Source of the DNA: CAYOMP01 sp964405075
GTDB lineage: Bacteria > Bacillota > Clostridia > Lachnospirales > Lachnospiraceae
DNA length: 16,538 bases
Assembly (NCBI GenBank): GCA_964405075.1
Contig: CAYOMP010000048.1
Location: 1 to 16,538 of the forward strand
Direction of reading: 5' to 3'
The notes under the pieces are model-generated. The model did not search any database. It was not told where the DNA came from and worked only from the letters and a program-made list of their open reading frames with translations. This document shows positions 14,862-16,538 of the stretch, in pieces (the stretch's first letter is position 1; each line of letters begins with the position of its first letter). The position numbers were made by a program, and so were the translations under genes.

Positions 14862-14893
14862 CATAAAAAAGAGTTTTTATAAAGGAGATAAAA

Positions 14894-15595
14894 ATGAGCG
14901 TAATTGGAATTATTGGAGCAATGGACGAAGAGGTTAATAAATTAAAAGAAAAAATGCAGGTAGAAGAAATCGCTAAGCAGGCTTCTATGGAATTTTTCAA
15001 AGGGACATTAAATGGTAAAGATGTTGTAATTGTAAGAAGTGGTATTGGTAAAGTAAATGCTGCTTGTTGTACTCAGATTCTTTGTGATAGATTCAATGTT
15101 ACACATGTAATAAATACAGGTATTGCCGGCTCTTTAAATGCTAAGATTGATATTGGAGATATTGTAGTGTCTACAGATGTTCTTCATCATGATGTAGATG
15201 CAACAGGTTTTGGGTATGCATTAGGACAGATTCCAAGAATGGACGTTTTAGCATTTGAAGCGGACAAGGATCTTGCAAAATTAGCAAAGGAAACTTGCGA
15301 AGCAGTTAATCCGGATATTAATGTATTCCAGGGAAGAGTAGTTAGTGGAGACCAGTTCATTTCAGATAAAGTTGTAAAAGATAACATTTTGAAGAATTTT
15401 GATGGATATTGTACAGAAATGGAAGGAGCTGCAATTGCACAGGCGGCATATTTGAATAATGTAAAATTCGTAATTATCAGAGCTATTTCTGACAAAGCCG
15501 ATGATAGTGCCACTGAGGATTATCCAACATTTGAAAAGAAAGCAATCGAGCATTCAGTTAAATTAGTTGAAAATATGGTTGGAAAAATTGCTTAA
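14894..15595 (+). CDS. mtnN: 5'-methylthioadenosine/S-adenosylhomocysteine nucleosidase
   Basis: This 233-residue cytosolic enzyme cleaves methylthioadenosine and S-adenosylhomocysteine to adenine plus the thioribose or ribosylhomocysteine product, clearing by-products of polyamine synthesis and SAM-dependent methylation and feeding the LuxS route. The N-terminal IGIIGAMDEEV (4-14) contains the catalytic-site glutamate E13, equivalent to E. coli E12. VINTGIAGSL (72-81) is the purine-phosphorylase-fold loop, CTEMEGAAIAQ (173-183) has the ribose-binding M176 and E177, and AISDKAD (197-203) carries the proton donor D200. Length matches E. coli MtnN (232). AAAGGAG lies upstream of ATG 14894. It is probably monocistronic, with its own promoter and a hairpin after it. 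Confidence 0.96.
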   Translation: MSVIGIIGAMDEEVNKLKEKMQVEEIAKQASMEFFKGTLNGKDVVIVRSGIGKVNAACCTQILCDRFNVTHVINTGIAGSLNAKIDIGDIVVSTDVLHHDVDATGFGYALGQIPRMDVLAFEADKDLAKLAKETCEAVNPDINVFQGRVVSGDQFISDKVVKDNILKNFDGYCTEMEGAAIAQAAYLNNVKFVIIRAISDKADDSATEDYPTFEKKAIEHSVKLVENMVGKIA

Positions 15596-16007
15596 AAATA
15601 ATTGTGATTGTTCAGAGTTAAATAGATTTATACAAAAAGTGCTCTTGAATGCAAACATTCATCGCCCTTTTTTTGATAAATCCGCTTGGCTCTGAGAAGT
15701 TATAAATATGTAAAAAAGACGATTTTTTGATTCTAAATACAATAGTTATTGGTTTGAAAGCTAATTAACTTCTAATTTTAATACCAAAGAAAAATTGTAA
15801 TTATTTATAGATATTTTTGTATGGAATAAAATTGTGATACATATTTTGCAATTGTATAATTGTAATAATATATTCAAAAATTCAAGAAAAATAGAATAAT
15901 TTGACGAACGATTTAATACAACTTTAATCCTTATATTTTCTATAATTATAGAGCAAAATGAAATCTAAAAGGTTTCAAAATATTAGATAAGGAAAGGGGT
16001 ATTTTTT
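15596..16007. other. Intergenic region after mtnN
   Basis: This 412-base AT-rich gap has no credible gene. It contains the nested hairpin at 15612-15695. A perfect TATAAT at 15941-15946, without a good -35, is a possible -10 for the next gene. Between 15700 and 15900 I see only AT-rich sequence with several AATTGT repeats. Confidence 0.7.
15612..15695 (+). terminator. mtnN terminator within a long nested hairpin
   Basis: The core is TGAATG/CATTCA (15646-15651 with 15656-15661) around CAAA, extended across an internal loop by AAAAAG (15634-15639) with CTTTTT (15667-15672), which begins a T run. Outside it, GATTTAT/ATAAATC (15625-15631 with 15676-15682) and TCAGAG/CTCTGA (15612-15617 with 15690-15695) also pair in register. 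It begins 17 bases after the mtnN stop. Confidence 0.6.
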
Positions 16008-16538
16008 ATGGAAAAAATGCTTAATAGCGAAATCATACAGTATATTGCTGCCTTACTAACGATAAGTGCTGTTTTAATAAAAACAGTAGAAACAATAATG
16101 TGCATTTATTTAATGGAGGAATCAGAAAATATAGGTGCCTCTAAGTGCAAATTTATTAAACAGATGAAGTTAAAATTTGAGAACAGTTGTAAGCTGAACT
16201 CGGATATGAGAAATGTGGAAGCTTTTGTTAAAAAGAACTTGGAAAAGTATAGATTTTTGAATATTTCTATGCGAGGTATGACAGTTTTGGCTAATACAAT
16301 CAAAATGTTGCTGCTGATAGGTGGGCTGGTAGAGTTTGCATTTAAGTATTATGCGGGAAAAACCTTTGCGGAAAGCATTATTTATGTTGAGTATGCCATT
16401 GGCGGTATTTTAATGATTGTTCTTGCAGAGGTAATATTGGATAGTCAATATAAGAGATTAGTTGCAATAAATAATTTTGTAGAGTATTTTGATAATACAT
16501 TAATGGATAGAATGAGGTATGAGAGAAGTATTCTCGAG
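16008..16538 (+). CDS. Unrecognised membrane protein, N-terminal part (runs off the window)
   Basis: The frame is open from ATG 16008 to the window end (177 codons, no stop), preceded by AAAGGGG at good spacing, so it is a real 3'-truncated gene. Hydrophobic segments lie at about residues 11-36, 96-114 and 123-143. Between the first two is a charged, lysine-rich stretch of about 60 residues (CKFIKQMKLKFENSC and onward) that is probably cytoplasmic and partly helical. After the third, a charged region starts with LDSQYKRLVAI. I do not recognise the family and assign no function. A large soluble C-terminal domain could lie beyond the edge. Ending in CTCGAG (an XhoI site) is probably coincidence or a clone/contig boundary. 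Confidence 0.75.
   Translation, partial: MEKMLNSEIIQYIAALLTISAVLIKTVETIMCIYLMEESENIGASKCKFIKQMKLKFENSCKLNSDMRNVEAFVKKNLEKYRFLNISMRGMTVLANTIKMLLLIGGLVEFAFKYYAGKTFAESIIYVEYAIGGILMIVLAEVILDSQYKRLVAINNFVEYFDNTLMDRMRYERSILE

Larger units (their letters stand above)
14473..14893. other. Divergent intergenic region between the TSCPD gene and mtnN
   Basis: This 421-base AT-rich stretch has no credible gene. It holds structured element copy B (14706-14798) and the mtnN promoter (14853-14861). The left part must contain the minus-strand promoter, but I see no convincing -35/-10 pair. An imperfect inverted repeat GTGCTAA (14557-14563) / TTAGCAC (14602-14608) flanked by AT repeats may be chance. Confidence 0.7.

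Noticed and set aside
14695..15000. Minus-strand 101-codon frame overlapping element B and the mtnN start
   Set aside because: It lies opposite mtnN and its promoter, has no family resemblance, and is low-complexity; it is a shadow frame.
15793..15863. Repeated AATTGT motifs
   Set aside because: Spacing is irregular and the motif is common in AT-rich sequence; there is no match to a regulator site I can defend.
1..16538. CRISPR array, tRNA, rRNA, insertion sequence or prophage
   Set aside because: I saw no regularly spaced repeats, tRNA cloverleaf, rRNA, transposase or phage genes on either strand.

Overview
The window looks like a chromosomal segment from a low-GC Gram-positive anaerobe, most likely a Lachnospiraceae-type Clostridia. 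The evidence is AT-rich DNA, strong AGGAGG-type ribosome binding sites, the Firmicutes-specific gene order yaaO / kinase / yaaR / holB / ricT / yabB / rsmI, a LytTR two-component system, and two GH3 enzymes. I see no phage, IS, CRISPR, rRNA or tRNA. A 10-base run of N (1059-1068) marks an assembly gap.

Region 1 (1-6350) concerns carbohydrate and the cell surface. It opens with the C-terminal end of a GH3 glycosidase. Next comes a LytTR response regulator, broken in this assembly by a frameshift or stop plus the N gap, overlapping a GHKL (AgrC-like) sensor kinase. After a strong terminator come a 965-residue membrane-anchored GH3 enzyme with its two catalytic domains in reversed order and a GtrA-family membrane protein. 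Predicted topology puts the GH3 catalytic part outside the cell, held by membrane helices at both ends. The GtrA partner suggests handling of a lipid-linked or envelope sugar; that link is inference.

Region 2 (6351-6732) is a hairpin-dense intergenic stretch with two terminators and a GC-rich structured element. A second copy of that element, with the same fold but different helix sequences, lies at 14706-14798. The pair is the least explained signal in the window.

Region 3 (6733-13004) is a housekeeping block on the plus strand: an Orn/Lys/Arg decarboxylase-family protein (YaaO), a guanylate-kinase-like protein where Bacillus has thymidylate kinase, YaaR, DNA polymerase III delta-prime (HolB), RicT, a YabB/TrmN6-type methyltransferase and RsmI. 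A near-consensus extended -10 promoter precedes yaaR.

Region 4 (13005-16538): a 23-bp perfect hairpin separates rsmI from a convergent minus-strand pair, a small TSCPD-domain protein followed by murG. After a divergent intergenic region holding the second structured element come mtnN (MTA/SAH nucleosidase) with its own extended -10 promoter, a long nested hairpin, and the start of an unrecognised membrane protein that runs off the end.
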